Shown here piece by piece: positions 52,312 to 60,667 of a stretch of DNA of 64,000 nt. This DNA comes from Oscillospiraceae bacterium (lineage in GTDB: Bacteria; Bacillota; Clostridia; Oscillospirales; CAG-272). Location of the stretch: positions 1-64,000 of the forward strand of contig SVSI01000010.1 of NCBI GenBank assembly GCA_015064385.1, in the 5' to 3' direction. Numbering within the stretch: the first letter of the stretch is position 1; every line of letters starts with the position of its first letter. The position numbers and the translations under genes were made by a program. The notes beneath the pieces were generated by a model. It worked only from the letters and a program-made list of their open reading frames with translations, was not told the DNA's origin and searched no databases.

Positions 52312-53360
52312 TTTTCTTCTCCTTCCTGTTTTACGAGCAGACTGTCCGTATAGAAGCTGTATCCTCGTATCTGCGCCTTGGGCGCGTCGTCAACTATATA
52401 ATTTACCATATATATCTCGCCGTCGGGAAATGCTACCCAACCGGTGTATCCGGTATCTGCGGTGTAGCTTCTGTCGTAGTCGAGAGGAACTATGCGGTAT
52501 CCCTGCTTTCTGCGATCGGTTGCCTTTACACTTTCCTCGTTGCAGATCGCAAAGAAGGTGTTCTGCGAAACGAAGGCGTACGGTCTTATTCCGCCCGTGA
52601 TAAAGCGGTAAGAAATGAGAACGTTTCCGTCGGGGAGAAATCCGCTGACGGGACGGTGACAGCCGGGAAGATTTGATCTGTAAACCTCGCTCCACGTTTC
52701 GCCGTTATCATAAGATATCGTTTTAAGGCAGTCGATACCGTCAAGAGAGTTTTCGCGCATAAATGCAACGAGCGTGCCGTCGTGACATTCAAGTATGGAC
52801 GCCTCGCAAAGATTATATCTTGCATCGGATGCAACGATGATCCTCTCCGACCAGTTCTCCATATTGTCGTCACTGTACCAGAGGTACTGCTCGATCTTAC
52901 CCGTTTCGTGATTTTTGTGGTGTGCGGCAAGAATTATTCTGCCGGTCTTTAACTGCTTTAATTTATCGGGAACGATACCGCAGAAGGGATATACCTTGGG
53001 CTCTCCCCACGTGTTACCGTCGTCCTCGCTCAGCCATATCCAAATTTGCGAAGCATAATTTTCATCTCCGTCAACTCTGTCACAGACTACCGCAATGCGT
53101 CCGTCATTCAGCACCGAAACGCGCGAGTTGTTGAAATAACTGTCGCCGTTTGTCATCTCGGTAAACGGTCTTTTTTGACTCCACGTTCTGCCGCGGTCAA
53201 GACTCTCGGTTATCATTATGCGAGAGAGGTCGCGGCTTGTGTGGTACGTGCATTCCGTGAACGTGCAGATCAGCTTTCCGCTCGGGGTGAGTGTCAGATC
53301 GGGCCACGCCTCGTAGATCGAGTCGTCGCGGCTGACAACGAATTTTTTAAGTCCTTCCAT
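52308..53360 (-). CDS. Intracellular BNR/sialidase-family protein
   Basis: 350 residues forming a predicted six-bladed propeller with four Asp-boxes: SLDRGRTWS, SEDDGNTWG, SDDNMENWS and SYDNGETWS. There is no signal peptide, so it acts in the cytoplasm or not as a classical secreted sialidase. The family FRIP motif is not clear (AWPDLTLTPSG is at that place). Candidate catalytic residues (Tyr-Glu pairs) cannot be fixed by eye. It is coupled to the NanA-like aldolase, so both probably act on the same sugar acid. Ribosome-binding site AAAGGAGAG. Confidence 0.75.
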   Translation of the reverse strand: MEGLKKFVVSRDDSIYEAWPDLTLTPSGKLICTFTECTYHTSRDLSRIMITESLDRGRTWSQKRPFTEMTNGDSYFNNSRVSVLNDGRIAVVCDRVDGDENYASQIWIWLSEDDGNTWGEPKVYPFCGIVPDKLKQLKTGRIILAAHHKNHETGKIEQYLWYSDDNMENWSERIIVASDARYNLCEASILECHDGTLVAFMRENSLDGIDCLKTISYDNGETWSEVYRSNLPGCHRPVSGFLPDGNVLISYRFITGGIRPYAFVSQNTFFAICNEESVKATDRRKQGYRIVPLDYDRSYTADTGYTGWVAFPDGEIYMVNYIVDDAPKAQIRGYSFYTDSLLVKQEGEEK

Positions 53361-53448
53361 GTGATTAGAACTCTCCTTTCATATTGCTATATGATTTAAT
53401 TATAATATAATTTTTCTTCGTTTTCTATATATATTTTGCTGGTTTTTG

Positions 53449-53476
53449 TTGACATATTGCTACTTTGTGATATAAT
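53449..53476 (+). promoter_or_regulatory. Promoter of the AraC-family gene
   Basis: TTGACA (53449-53454), 16-bp spacer, TATAAT (53471-53476). The 145-bp divergent region very probably also holds the operator for the BNR-aldolase pair. Confidence 0.75.
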
Positions 53477-53504
53477 ATAGAAAAAAGCGTCGGAGACCTT
53501 AAAT

Positions 53505-54299
53505 ATGAGCGTTAATATAGTATCCGTACCCTTTCGCGAGATCGGGCGAGATAAAATGTATAATACGTGGCACAGAGTCGGTGACGGTGCAGAGCTTATA
53601 TTCGTTTTGAATGGCTCGGGGAGTATCGTTTTCAAGAGCAGAGTCTATCCGCTCGTCAGCGGTGGACTCTACTATATAGCAAGAGGAGCGCTCCATTATA
53701 CTCTTCCCGAAAAGATCGAGGAGTATGATAGAATAAAGATGGTCGTGGGCAGCTCGGTGCTCCTTGCGGATAAGGAAATATCCGAATTTTTAGGAGAAAA
53801 GGAAGCGGTCTTTGCCCGCATTCCCGATAGTAAGCTAAAGGTGGTAGAGGATCTTTTCGCTACGATTGCAAACGAGGGTGACGTCCCCGTTAAAAACGCC
53901 GAAGCGCTTGCAAGCGCGCTCTCTCTTCTCGTTATGCTTTGCAGATATTCCGAGGGTACGCTTAACTCCTCAGGTGATGTTATGTCAAGAGTTATAAGCT
54001 ACATAAACGAGCATATAAACGAGCAGATAACTATTGACGCTCTGTGCGAGGTGTCTCATACGAGCAAGTACCATCTTTGCCGCAAATTTAAGAGCCAGAT
54101 GGGAATAACCATCGTTGACTATATAACCGACACGCGAATAGAGCTTGCAAAGGAAATGCTGCGTACCAAAAAGGAAATGTCGGTCAGCGACATATCGGAC
54201 GCTTGCGGCTTTGCAAACGTTTCGTATTTCTGTGCGGTCTTCAAAAAGTCAGAGGGACTGCCCCCGCTCGGTTATAGGAAAAAGAGAACATATAAATAA
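53505..54299 (+). CDS. AraC-family transcriptional regulator
   Basis: 264 residues. The N-terminal cupin-like ligand domain (about 1-95, GAELIFVLNGSGSIVFKSRVYPL) is followed by a helical linker. The C-terminal double helix-turn-helix runs from about residue 165 to the end: ITIDALCEVSHTSKYHLCRK, then ISDACGFANVSYFCAVFKKS. It is transcribed away from the BNR/NanA-like pair, so it is the likely local sugar-responsive activator. A terminator follows. Confidence 0.92.
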   Translation: MSVNIVSVPFREIGRDKMYNTWHRVGDGAELIFVLNGSGSIVFKSRVYPLVSGGLYYIARGALHYTLPEKIEEYDRIKMVVGSSVLLADKEISEFLGEKEAVFARIPDSKLKVVEDLFATIANEGDVPVKNAEALASALSLLVMLCRYSEGTLNSSGDVMSRVISYINEHINEQITIDALCEVSHTSKYHLCRKFKSQMGITIVDYITDTRIELAKEMLRTKKEMSVSDISDACGFANVSYFCAVFKKSEGLPPLGYRKKRTYK

Positions 54300-54300
54300 A

Positions 54301-54326
54301 AAACACGGCAACAGCCGTGTTTTTGC
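54301..54326. terminator. Bidirectional terminator
   Basis: AAACACGGC-AACA-GCCGTGTTT with a T-run on the plus side and A/T flank on the other, between convergent genes. Confidence 0.85.
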
Positions 54327-54328
54327 TT

Positions 54329-55273
54329 TTAATAAAAGGTGGCAACGCTCTCCTCGGGCTTGTCTGCGTGGACTGCTGAGACTGCGTGGAATATCGGACC
54401 TGCGCCATTGTAGAGCGTGTGACGCTCGGTCTTTATCTGTCCTTCGACTATCGCCCAGTCGTAGGTTTTGAAATCGTAAGATTTACTCCATTTGCATATC
54501 ATCGGGCAGTACTGAATATCGTCTGCACAGCAGGTCATAATGTGACGGCCGATAAGCATCTCTCCCGCGCCGAGTTCCTCGTTTTTGACGGTCATTACCT
54601 TAACGCGCAGAGTCTTGTTTTCGTAGTTCTGAGGATTTTCGGTGAGGTCGCGGAAGAATATAGCGTAGTCCTTGTCCTCGATCTCGACAACTTTCGCGTT
54701 TATATCGTAGGGCAGGGGATCTTCAAATTCGTCGCGCATTATCTCACCCGTCACCTTTTCGTAAAGGATCATTGCCTGACGGTTTGAGGTGCGCACTATC
54801 TTGTGGAAAAGCTCGACGTCGCTTTCGTTTGTGATGCGGTTGAATACGACAAGATCGGTGTCGCGGAGCTTGTCAACGGTAAGATTTCTCATATTGCCGT
54901 TGTACATCGAGAAGGTGGTGGCATCAAAGAAAAGCACCTGCTGGGCGATAATCCAGTTTCTCGGCAGGGTGGCGTAAAGCTCCTCCATAAGATGCATGCC
55001 GTTGTATTCTATAATTATCTTGTCCGCCTTCGTTCTGTTTACCATATCGGCAAAGGTTAGAGCGGAGTATTCGCAGTCGGCGTCAAGCACCTCAAGAAAT
55101 ACGTTACTGCTTGCAAATTCGGTGGGATCAAGCTCGATCTCGCCCTCCTCAAAGGAAATTACGAGAATATTCGAGTTTTCGCAAAATCCGGGATCGGCAA
55201 GCGTTTGCTGAACAAAGGTGGTCTTGCCTGAATCGAGATAACCTGTTATGAGATAAACGGGAATTTCTTTCAT
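54329..55273 (-). CDS. COG0523-family GTP-binding protein without CxCC
   Basis: 314 residues. The P-loop is GYLDSGKTT and the protein follows the CobW/COG0523 order, but no CxCC metal motif is present. It has a distinct C-terminal domain: MLIGRHIMTCCADDIQYCPMICKWSK, with several Cys and His that could bind metal. It is second gene of a two-gene unit with the His-rich COG0523 protein, separated by 15 bp. A role in metal handling or metallo-chaperoning is suggested by family and neighbour. Confidence 0.8.
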   Translation of the reverse strand: MKEIPVYLITGYLDSGKTTFVQQTLADPGFCENSNILVISFEEGEIELDPTEFASSNVFLEVLDADCEYSALTFADMVNRTKADKIIIEYNGMHLMEELYATLPRNWIIAQQVLFFDATTFSMYNGNMRNLTVDKLRDTDLVVFNRITNESDVELFHKIVRTSNRQAMILYEKVTGEIMRDEFEDPLPYDINAKVVEIEDKDYAIFFRDLTENPQNYENKTLRVKVMTVKNEELGAGEMLIGRHIMTCCADDIQYCPMICKWSKSYDFKTYDWAIVEGQIKTERHTLYNGAGPIFHAVSAVHADKPEESVATFY

Positions 55274-55288
55274 TTATCTGATTTCCTT

Positions 55289-56404
55289 TCAGTTAAAAAG
55301 AACTTCGATCGCCTCGGTGTTTATTTTCGAGCCGATAACGCAGACGCGTCCGCAAGGTGCCGTCTTGCCCGTTCTTATATCGGGATCCTCGGGGGTGAAG
55401 TCAAAATAGTACCAGCAGCCATCTCCCGCAACGTAGCCCTTTGCACGCAGAATATATCCGTACTTATCGGTGTTATCAAGCTCTGCGAGAATACTTTCAA
55501 GCTGCTGGCGTGTGTATTTCTTTGCGGTCTCCTTGCCCCAGCTTGTAAAGACCTCGTCTGCGTGGTGATGCCCGTGATCGTGATGGTGGTGGCACTCACA
55601 CTCTTCATCGTGGTCGTGATGATGGTGGTGACACTCGCACTCTTCGTCGTGGTCGTGGTGATGGTGGTGGCACTCGCACTCCTCGTCGTGGTCGTGGTGG
55701 TGATGGTGACACTCGCATTCTTCGTCGTGATCGTGATGGTGATGGTGCTCGCCGCAAACGGGGCAAAGTGCTTCGTCCTTGAGTGCCTCCAGCTCGTCCG
55801 CGAGGGTAGGGGCTGAACGTTCAATAGCAGAGAGCAGCTCTTTTGCATCAAGCTCGCTCCAATCGGTGGTAACGATAAGCGCATCGGCGTTGTGTTCGCG
55901 AATGAGCTTTACCGCCTCTGCGATCTTTTCGTCAGAAAGACCGGACGTGTGGCTGAGTACTATCGTTTTTGCGTGCTCTATCTGATTATTGAAGAATTCA
56001 CCGAAGTTCTTCATATATATCTTGCATTTTTTCGCATCTATAACTGCGACCGCACCGTTCAGCGCGAGGCGATCCTCGCCCGCGTTCTCGACCGCGCGGA
56101 TAACGTCAGAGAGCTTTCCTACGCCCGAGGGCTCGATGAGTATTCTGTCGGGGCAGTAGTCGTCAAGGACTTTAGTGAGTGCCTTTCCGAAGTCACCTAC
56201 GAGCGAGCAGCAGATGCAGCCCGAGTTCATTTCGGTGACGTTAACCCCCGCTTCGCTGAGAAAGCCGGAATCTATACCGATCTCTCCGAACTCATTTTCG
56301 ATAATGACCAGCTTTTCGCCCTCGTACGCTTCGGCTACGAGCTTTTTGATAAGAGTGGTCTTTCCCGCTCCGAGAAATCCCGAAAAAATATCTGCCTTTG
56401 TCAT
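55289..56404 (-). CDS. COG0523-family metallochaperone GTPase with His-rich array
   Basis: 371 residues. Walker A is GFLGAGKTT and Switch ENEFGEIGID. The CxCC metal motif is in EMNSGCICCSL. A G4-like segment and the C-terminal CobW_C domain (residues 285-371) follow. Between about 222 and 285 lies a metal-binding array of four HHHHHDHDEECEC units plus HHHHDHGHHH. CobW/ZNG-type proteins load zinc or another metal on to client enzymes. The array is unusually cysteine- and histidine-dense. The partner gene follows in the same unit. Confidence 0.92.
   Translation of the reverse strand: MTKADIFSGFLGAGKTTLIKKLVAEAYEGEKLVIIENEFGEIGIDSGFLSEAGVNVTEMNSGCICCSLVGDFGKALTKVLDDYCPDRILIEPSGVGKLSDVIRAVENAGEDRLALNGAVAVIDAKKCKIYMKNFGEFFNNQIEHAKTIVLSHTSGLSDEKIAEAVKLIREHNADALIVTTDWSELDAKELLSAIERSAPTLADELEALKDEALCPVCGEHHHHHDHDEECECHHHHHDHDEECECHHHHHDHDEECECHHHHHDHDEECECHHHHDHGHHHADEVFTSWGKETAKKYTRQQLESILAELDNTDKYGYILRAKGYVAGDGCWYYFDFTPEDPDIRTGKTAPCGRVCVIGSKINTEAIEVLFN
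55568..55748 (-). repeat. 39-bp tandem repeats encoding the His/Cys-rich array
   Basis: Four consecutive 13-codon units (HHHHHDHDEECEC) with high DNA identity and synonymous differences, plus a degenerate fifth. Copy number is likely to vary between strains. Confidence 0.88.
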
Positions 56405-56437
56405 AATAAAATTCTCCTTGTGAGATAAAAAATAAAA

Positions 56438-56466
56438 GAAAAACGGGCGTCACTGTCGGACGCCCG
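56438..56466 (-). terminator. Terminator of tRNA-Leu
   Basis: CGGGCGTC / GACGCCCG stem (56444-56451 with 56459-56466), followed on the minus strand by TTTTTCTTTT. Confidence 0.88.
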
Positions 56467-56473
56467 CAACTTA

Positions 56474-56555
56474 TGCGAGAAACGGGACTTGAACCCGTAC
56501 GGAGAAATCCACACGCCCCTCAAACGTGCGCGTCTGCCAATTCCGCCACTCTCGC
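56474..56555 (-). tRNA. tRNA-Leu (anticodon GAG)
   Basis: 82-nt class II tRNA. Acceptor GCGAGAG/TTCTCGC; anticodon arm CACGT-TTGAGGG-GCGTG; long variable arm; T-arm CGGG-TTCAAGT-CCCG. CCA is not encoded. Confidence 0.94.
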
Positions 56556-56650
56556 AGATATGTCACCGTATCGGCGACATTCACTATTATACACTATTTT
56601 TTGCGTTTGTCAATACCTTTTTCAAAAAAAATAAAAATATTTTTTCTATG

Positions 56651-58018
56651 CTATATTCGATCGAGCAGAGCGTTTGCGGTTGCAAGATAAACGAGCAGAG
56701 AAACGGCGTCAACGAGCGTCGTAATGAGCGGACTTGCCATAACTGCGGGATCAAGCTTCAGCTTTGAAGCCAGTATCGGCAGAGATGCTCCGATGATCTT
56801 CGCCGCGATTATCGTAAAGGCAAGAGTCAGTGAAACGATAAGCGCCACCGTGACCGTAACGCCCTCGCTACCCATAAGAAGCATATCCCAGAGTATTATT
56901 TTTGCAAAGTTTGCAACGGCAAGAGTCAGCGCGCAGAGAAGCGATATGCGAAGCTCTTTCCAGATAACTCTGAAAATATCGGAAAATACTATCTCGCCGT
57001 GAGATATTGCACGCGTTACGCTGACAGACGCCTGCGAGCCCGAGTTTCCGCCCGTACCCATTATCATAGGGATAAATGCGGTAAGCGCGGGTAGTACGGC
57101 AAGCGAATTTTCAAATGAAAGTATTATCGAGCCGGTCAGGGTTGCCGATATCATAAGGAGCAGCAGCCACGGGATTCGAGACAACCAGATCTTCGTTACG
57201 CTCTGTCTTAAATAGGGCGTGTCGCTCGGCGTGATAGCCGCCATTATCTGAATGTCCTCTTCGTTTTCTTCGCTTATGACGTCCATTGCGTCGTCAAAGG
57301 TCACTATACCGACGAGGCGTTCCTCGGCATCGGTGACGGGAAGAGCGATAAGTCCGTATTCACGGAGCTTTTCGGTTACCTCCTCCTTGTCGTCGTGTGT
57401 GTTTACCTTTATTACGTTTGTCGTCATTATATCGCGGATACGCTCGGCTTTTGAGAGAAGTATTTCTCTTACAGAGGTAACGCCTATGAGATGTCTGTTA
57501 GTATCGGTAACGTAGCAGGTGTATATCGTTTCCTTGTCAAATCCGGTGGCGCGGATCTTGTCAAGTGCCTCGGAAAGCGTCATATCGGCTCTGAGAGAAA
57601 CGAATTCGACCGTCATTATGCTTCCCGCGCTGTCCTCGGGATAGCTGAGAAGCTCGTTTATCTTTTTTCTCGTTTCTGCGTCCGTGCTGGCGAGGATTCT
57701 TTTGACTACGTTTGCGGGCATCTCCTCGATAATGTCAACGGTATCGTCGAGATAAAGCTCGTCTATAATAGAGCGGAGCTCCTGGTCGGTGAATGCCTTG
57801 AGAAGCTCAAACTGCATATCGCTGTCCATCTCAACGAAGGTCTCGGCGGCGAGCGTCTTGCCTAAAAGACGGAAAACGAGATGACGCTTTTCGGGTTCGA
57901 TCTCTGACATTATCTCTGCAACGTCGGTAGGATAAAGCTCGCAAAGCTCTTTTTTTATCGCATTGTAATTTTTTTCGCTGACAAGCTCGGATATTCTTAC
58001 TGCGATCTCTTCGTTCAT
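56651..58018 (-). CDS. mgtE: Magnesium transporter MgtE
   Basis: 455 residues with the MgtE order: N-terminal superhelical domain (1-130), two CBS domains (about 130-255; YVTDTNRHLIGVTSV, LIALPVTDAEERLVGIV) and five C-terminal helices with the pore signature MIMGTGGNSGSQASVSVTRA. It imports magnesium down its gradient and is gated by intracellular Mg through the CBS domains. The gap to the next gene is too short for an M-box riboswitch on its side. Confidence 0.97.
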   Translation of the reverse strand: MNEEIAVRISELVSEKNYNAIKKELCELYPTDVAEIMSEIEPEKRHLVFRLLGKTLAAETFVEMDSDMQFELLKAFTDQELRSIIDELYLDDTVDIIEEMPANVVKRILASTDAETRKKINELLSYPEDSAGSIMTVEFVSLRADMTLSEALDKIRATGFDKETIYTCYVTDTNRHLIGVTSVREILLSKAERIRDIMTTNVIKVNTHDDKEEVTEKLREYGLIALPVTDAEERLVGIVTFDDAMDVISEENEEDIQIMAAITPSDTPYLRQSVTKIWLSRIPWLLLLMISATLTGSIILSFENSLAVLPALTAFIPMIMGTGGNSGSQASVSVTRAISHGEIVFSDIFRVIWKELRISLLCALTLAVANFAKIILWDMLLMGSEGVTVTVALIVSLTLAFTIIAAKIIGASLPILASKLKLDPAVMASPLITTLVDAVSLLVYLATANALLDRI

Positions 58019-58206
58019 TTTGCCCCCCCTTTTTTAGTAAGACATATTATAGCACAGTTTCCTTCGTTTTGTGTGAACAAAAAGAGAATATTATCCGAAG
58101 GTCGGTGAAAATCTCTTATGTTATCGACAAAATGTATAAAAGTATTCAAAAAATAACCGATTTTTTATTTTTTTGTCCGAAAATTAGACAAAGATCGTAA
58201 TACTTC

Positions 58207-58235
58207 TTGACAAGGCGCCCTTGGGAACATATAAT
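58207..58235 (+). promoter_or_regulatory. Promoter of lysC
   Basis: TTGACA (58207-58212), 17-bp spacer, TATAAT (58230-58235). The leader of about 45 nt excludes a lysine riboswitch. Confidence 0.85.
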
Positions 58236-58285
58236 ATAAACGGTAAATAATTTGTACAGTATATAAAAACAAGGAGTGTATAACC

Positions 58286-59617
58286 GTGCCAAACCAATAT
58301 ATAAAAACAGTAAAATTCGGCGGAAGCTCGCTTGCGGATGCGGCGCAATTCAAAAAGGTTGCCGATATAGTACTTTCAGATAAGACGAGAAGATACGTCG
58401 TCCCCTCTGCTCCCGGCAGACGCTTTGACGGAGACGAGAAGGTGACCGATATGCTCTACGCATGCCACGCGCTTGCGTCAAAGGGCAAAAAGATCGACAG
58501 CGTCTTTGATAAAATATGCGACAGATATAACTCGATAATAAGCGAACTCGGACTCGATCTCTCGCTTGCGGACGAGTTCAAGACGATATATGATAATATC
58601 TCGGGCGGGGCGGGCGACAGCTACGCCGCAAGCCGCGGAGAATATCTCAACGGAATTATTCTTGCATCATATCTCGGCTTTGATTTCGTTGACGCTGCAC
58701 AGTGTATCTTCTTTACCGAGAATAAGCAACTCGACAGCGAAAAGACAAACAAGATCCTCGGTGAGGAGCTTGCAAAGCACGAGTACGCGGTAATTCCTGG
58801 ATTTTACGGCTCGATGCCCGACGGAAGCGTTATTACCTTCTCTCGCGGCGGAAGCGACATTACCGGCTCGGTAGTGGCGCGTGCCGTTCAGGCAGAGCTT
58901 TACGAGAACTGGACCGACGTTTCGGGATTTCTTATGGCAGACCCCAGAATAGTAAAGAACCCCGAGACCATAGACGTTATCACCTACCACGAGCTTCGTG
59001 AGCTTGCGTATATGGGTGCTACCGTTCTTCACGAGGACGCTATTTTCCCGGTACGTCTCAGCGGAATACCGATCAATATAAGAAATACCAACCGTCCCGA
59101 CGACGCAGGAACTATGATAGTTGCCAAGGCGCCCAAGGAAAGCAGCACCACCAAGGTAATTACCGGTATTGCCGGAAGAAAGGGATTTTCGGTAATCTCG
59201 CTTGAAAAGGATATGATGAACTCGGAGATCGGATTCGGCAGACGCCTTCTCAACGTTCTTGAAAATCACTCCGTTCCTTTCGAGCATCTCCCCAGCGGAA
59301 TAGATACTATGAGCGTTATCGTTTCCACGCACGAGCTTGAGGGATGCCGCTCGAACATTATGCACGAGATCTGTGTAGAATGTAATCCCGACAGGATCGA
59401 CATTGAGGACGGCCTTGCACTTATCGCGGTGGTCGGACGCGGAATGGTACAGTCTCCCGGTACGGCAGCCCGTCTTTTCACGGCTGTTGCGGCGGCGGGA
59501 ATCAATATAAGAATGATAGACCAGGGCTCAAGCGAGTTCAATATCATACTCAGCGTTGAGGAGCACGATTTTGAAGCGGCGCTCAAGGCAATATACGCCG
59601 AGTTTGTGAAGCAGTGA
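58286..59617 (+). CDS. lysC: Aspartate kinase
   Basis: First step of lysine, methionine and threonine synthesis. 443 residues with KFGGSSLADAAQ at the N-terminus, FSRGGSDITGS and the aspartate-binding WTDVSGFLMADPRIV, followed by two ACT-type regulatory segments (from about 300; GIAGRKGFSVISLEKDMM). The GTG start has AAGGAG. It is monofunctional, with no homoserine dehydrogenase. The stop overlaps the FkbM-like gene by 4 nt. Regulation is probably by amino acids through ACT. Confidence 0.96.
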   Translation: MPNQYIKTVKFGGSSLADAAQFKKVADIVLSDKTRRYVVPSAPGRRFDGDEKVTDMLYACHALASKGKKIDSVFDKICDRYNSIISELGLDLSLADEFKTIYDNISGGAGDSYAASRGEYLNGIILASYLGFDFVDAAQCIFFTENKQLDSEKTNKILGEELAKHEYAVIPGFYGSMPDGSVITFSRGGSDITGSVVARAVQAELYENWTDVSGFLMADPRIVKNPETIDVITYHELRELAYMGATVLHEDAIFPVRLSGIPINIRNTNRPDDAGTMIVAKAPKESSTTKVITGIAGRKGFSVISLEKDMMNSEIGFGRRLLNVLENHSVPFEHLPSGIDTMSVIVSTHELEGCRSNIMHEICVECNPDRIDIEDGLALIAVVGRGMVQSPGTAARLFTAVAAAGINIRMIDQGSSEFNIILSVEEHDFEAALKAIYAEFVKQ

Positions 59618-60651
59618 AGGATCTGTGGAGCTATCTCGCCTCGTCAAAAAAGCCGATAGTAATGTACGGAATGGGCAACGGGGCGGATAAGATAATAGCC
59701 GTTCTCGAAAAATACGGTCGCGTGGTTGACGATTTCTTCGCCTCCGACGATTTTGTAAGAGGACAGAGCTTTCACGGCAAAAAGGTGCTTTCTTTTTCGC
59801 AGATAAAAGAAAAATACGGGGAGTTTATCGTGCTCGTATCGTTCGGAAGTCCGAGAAGGGAAGTTTTAGACAGAGTATATGAAATGTCCGGTGCTTACGA
59901 GTTGTATTCGCCGGACGTTCCTCTTGCCGGGGAAGATCTTTTTGATTTTGAGTTTTATACGAAAAATCTTGAAAAGATAAATAGGGCAAGAGAAATTTTT
60001 GCCAACGAACGATCAAAAGAAATTTACGACAATATCATTTCGTACAAGCTTAGCGGAATGATCGGGTATCTGCAAAATGCGGTAAGTGATAAAAGCGACG
60101 ATCCGCGCGACGTCTCAGGATACAAAACGGTAGTTGACGCCGGAGCATATACGGGTGATACCGCACGGGAGACGCTCGAGAGCTGTCCCGAAATAGAGAA
60201 GATAATCTGTCTTGAGCCGGACGTTCGGAACTTCAAAAAGCTTTCTGCTTTTGCCGAGGAAAACGTAAAGGTAGTTGCTGTGAACGCAGGCGCGTGGGAC
60301 ATTGATACTACCGTTTCATTCGGCAGCGCGGGCAATCGTAACTCCAACGCCTTTTCGGGCGGGAAAGAGATAAGCGTTTCTATGAAAAAGATCGACGGCT
60401 TATGCGAAGGACTTTTCGTTGACTCCGTAAAATACGACGTCGAGGGCGCGGAGATGAAGGCGCTTCTCGGTAGCCGTCGGACGATAGAACGGTGTCTTCC
60501 CGATCTGAAAGTCTCCCTTTACCACAGAAGCGAGGATATCTTTGAGATACCTCTTTATCTGTATGAAAATTACCCGCAATATAAATTTTACCTTACGAGA
60601 AAAGAATGTATCCCCGCGTGGGAAATAGACCTTATAGCAGTAAAAAAATAA
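59614..60651 (+). CDS. FkbM-family methyltransferase with Rossmann-like N-terminus
   Basis: 345 residues. The N-terminal Rossmann-like part (KPIVMYGMGNGADKIIAVLEKYG) occurs in sugar-linked proteins. It is followed by a SAM-dependent FkbM core from about residue 160: VVDAGAYTGDTARETL, IICLEPDVRNFKKL and SVKYDVEGAEMKALLG. It probably methylates a sugar or polysaccharide precursor; the substrate is unknown. The start (GTG, overlapping the lysC stop) couples it to lysC, although the functions look unrelated. Confidence 0.85.
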   Translation: MKDLWSYLASSKKPIVMYGMGNGADKIIAVLEKYGRVVDDFFASDDFVRGQSFHGKKVLSFSQIKEKYGEFIVLVSFGSPRREVLDRVYEMSGAYELYSPDVPLAGEDLFDFEFYTKNLEKINRAREIFANERSKEIYDNIISYKLSGMIGYLQNAVSDKSDDPRDVSGYKTVVDAGAYTGDTARETLESCPEIEKIICLEPDVRNFKKLSAFAEENVKVVAVNAGAWDIDTTVSFGSAGNRNSNAFSGGKEISVSMKKIDGLCEGLFVDSVKYDVEGAEMKALLGSRRTIERCLPDLKVSLYHRSEDIFEIPLYLYENYPQYKFYLTRKECIPAWEIDLIAVKK

Positions 60652-60667
60652 ACGAGAGGAGAAAAGC

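Noticed and set aside
58019..58285. M-box (mgtE) or lysine riboswitch (lysC)
   Set aside because: The leader from the lysC promoter is only about 45 nt, and the mgtE side has no structured stretch of sufficient length.
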